The position numbers and the translations under genes are program-made. Positions 31,797 through 32,012 of a stretch of DNA of 32,012 nt are shown here, one piece after another. Positions within the stretch are counted from its first letter, which is position 1. Each line of letters starts with the position of its first letter. The DNA comes from Pseudomonadota bacterium (GTDB lineage: Bacteria; Pseudomonadota; Gammaproteobacteria; Burkholderiales; Ferrovaceae), in assembly GCA_021808815.1 (NCBI GenBank), contig JAKBAT010000006.1, forward strand, positions 1 to 32,012, given 5' to 3'. The notes under the pieces are model-generated. The model did not search any database, had not been told where the DNA came from, and saw only the letters and a program-made list of their open reading frames with translations.

Positions 31797-32012
31797 GCGG
31801 GATGGTCGACTTCGCCTTTTCCCTGCAGGGCCGCTTTGTGCCCTCCTGTTACGCCCGCCCGCTCTGGGAGGGCATCTGCCGGGTGCTGCCTTGGCTCGCC
31901 GGGGAACCTGAGGCGGGGCTGTTACCTTTGCGCGGTCACGACCAGGGGGAGGGCATCTGGTTGCCGCACCGCAGCAAGCTCGTATTGCGCCTGCCACGAG
32001 CGCGGGCGGAGG
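31793..32012 (+). CDS. N-terminus of a Cas6/Cmx6-like (type I-MYXAN Cas6-related) protein; truncated by window edge
   Basis: Manual translation from the in-frame ATG at 31802 (GTG at 31793 possible): MVDFAFSLQGRFVPSCYARPLWEGICRVLPWLAGEPEAGLLPLRGHDQGEGIWLPHRSKLVLRLPRARAE; resembles recalled Cmx6 N-termini (V-D-F-x-L-x-G ... LPWL ... RSKLxLRLP). Confidence 0.55.
   Translation, partial: MSGMVDFAFSLQGRFVPSCYARPLWEGICRVLPWLAGEPEAGLLPLRGHDQGEGIWLPHRSKLVLRLPRARAE

Noticed and set aside
31363-32012. Possible CRISPR array near the Cas6-like gene
   Set aside because: No regularly spaced direct repeats found here; only isolated inverted repeats.

Overview
High-GC proteobacterial window, probably from a betaproteobacterial sulfur oxidizer (taxonomy inferred from gene content and order). 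From left to right: (1) a minus-strand gyrA-serC-pheA-hisC-tyrA block, with tyrA cut by the window edge; (2) a plus-strand ompA-like / ubiG / gph / U32-family (trhP/yegQ-like) run; (3) a compact minus-strand cluster of membrane-fusion protein, RND permease, DUF2892-like protein, TolC-like protein, sulfide:quinone oxidoreductase and rhodanese. Cluster 3 diverges from an ArsR-type regulator with BigR/SqrR-like cysteine placement, and a near-perfect AT-rich palindrome lies between them; (4) a complete oxidative-type dsr operon in the order dsrABEFHCMKLJOPN, extended by a trpD2/ybiB-like gene and a siroheme-type uroporphyrinogen methyltransferase (cobA/sumT); (5) at the right edge, divergent from dsrA, a small conserved-looking protein coupled to the start of a protein resembling Cas6/Cmx6, with no CRISPR array in view. 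The best candidates for something under-described are the apparently persulfide-regulated RND efflux + DUF2892 + SQR + rhodanese operon, whose three pump proteins contain no cysteine, and the Cas6-like gene divergent from dsrA. All functional names come from reading translated motifs; no database search was possible.
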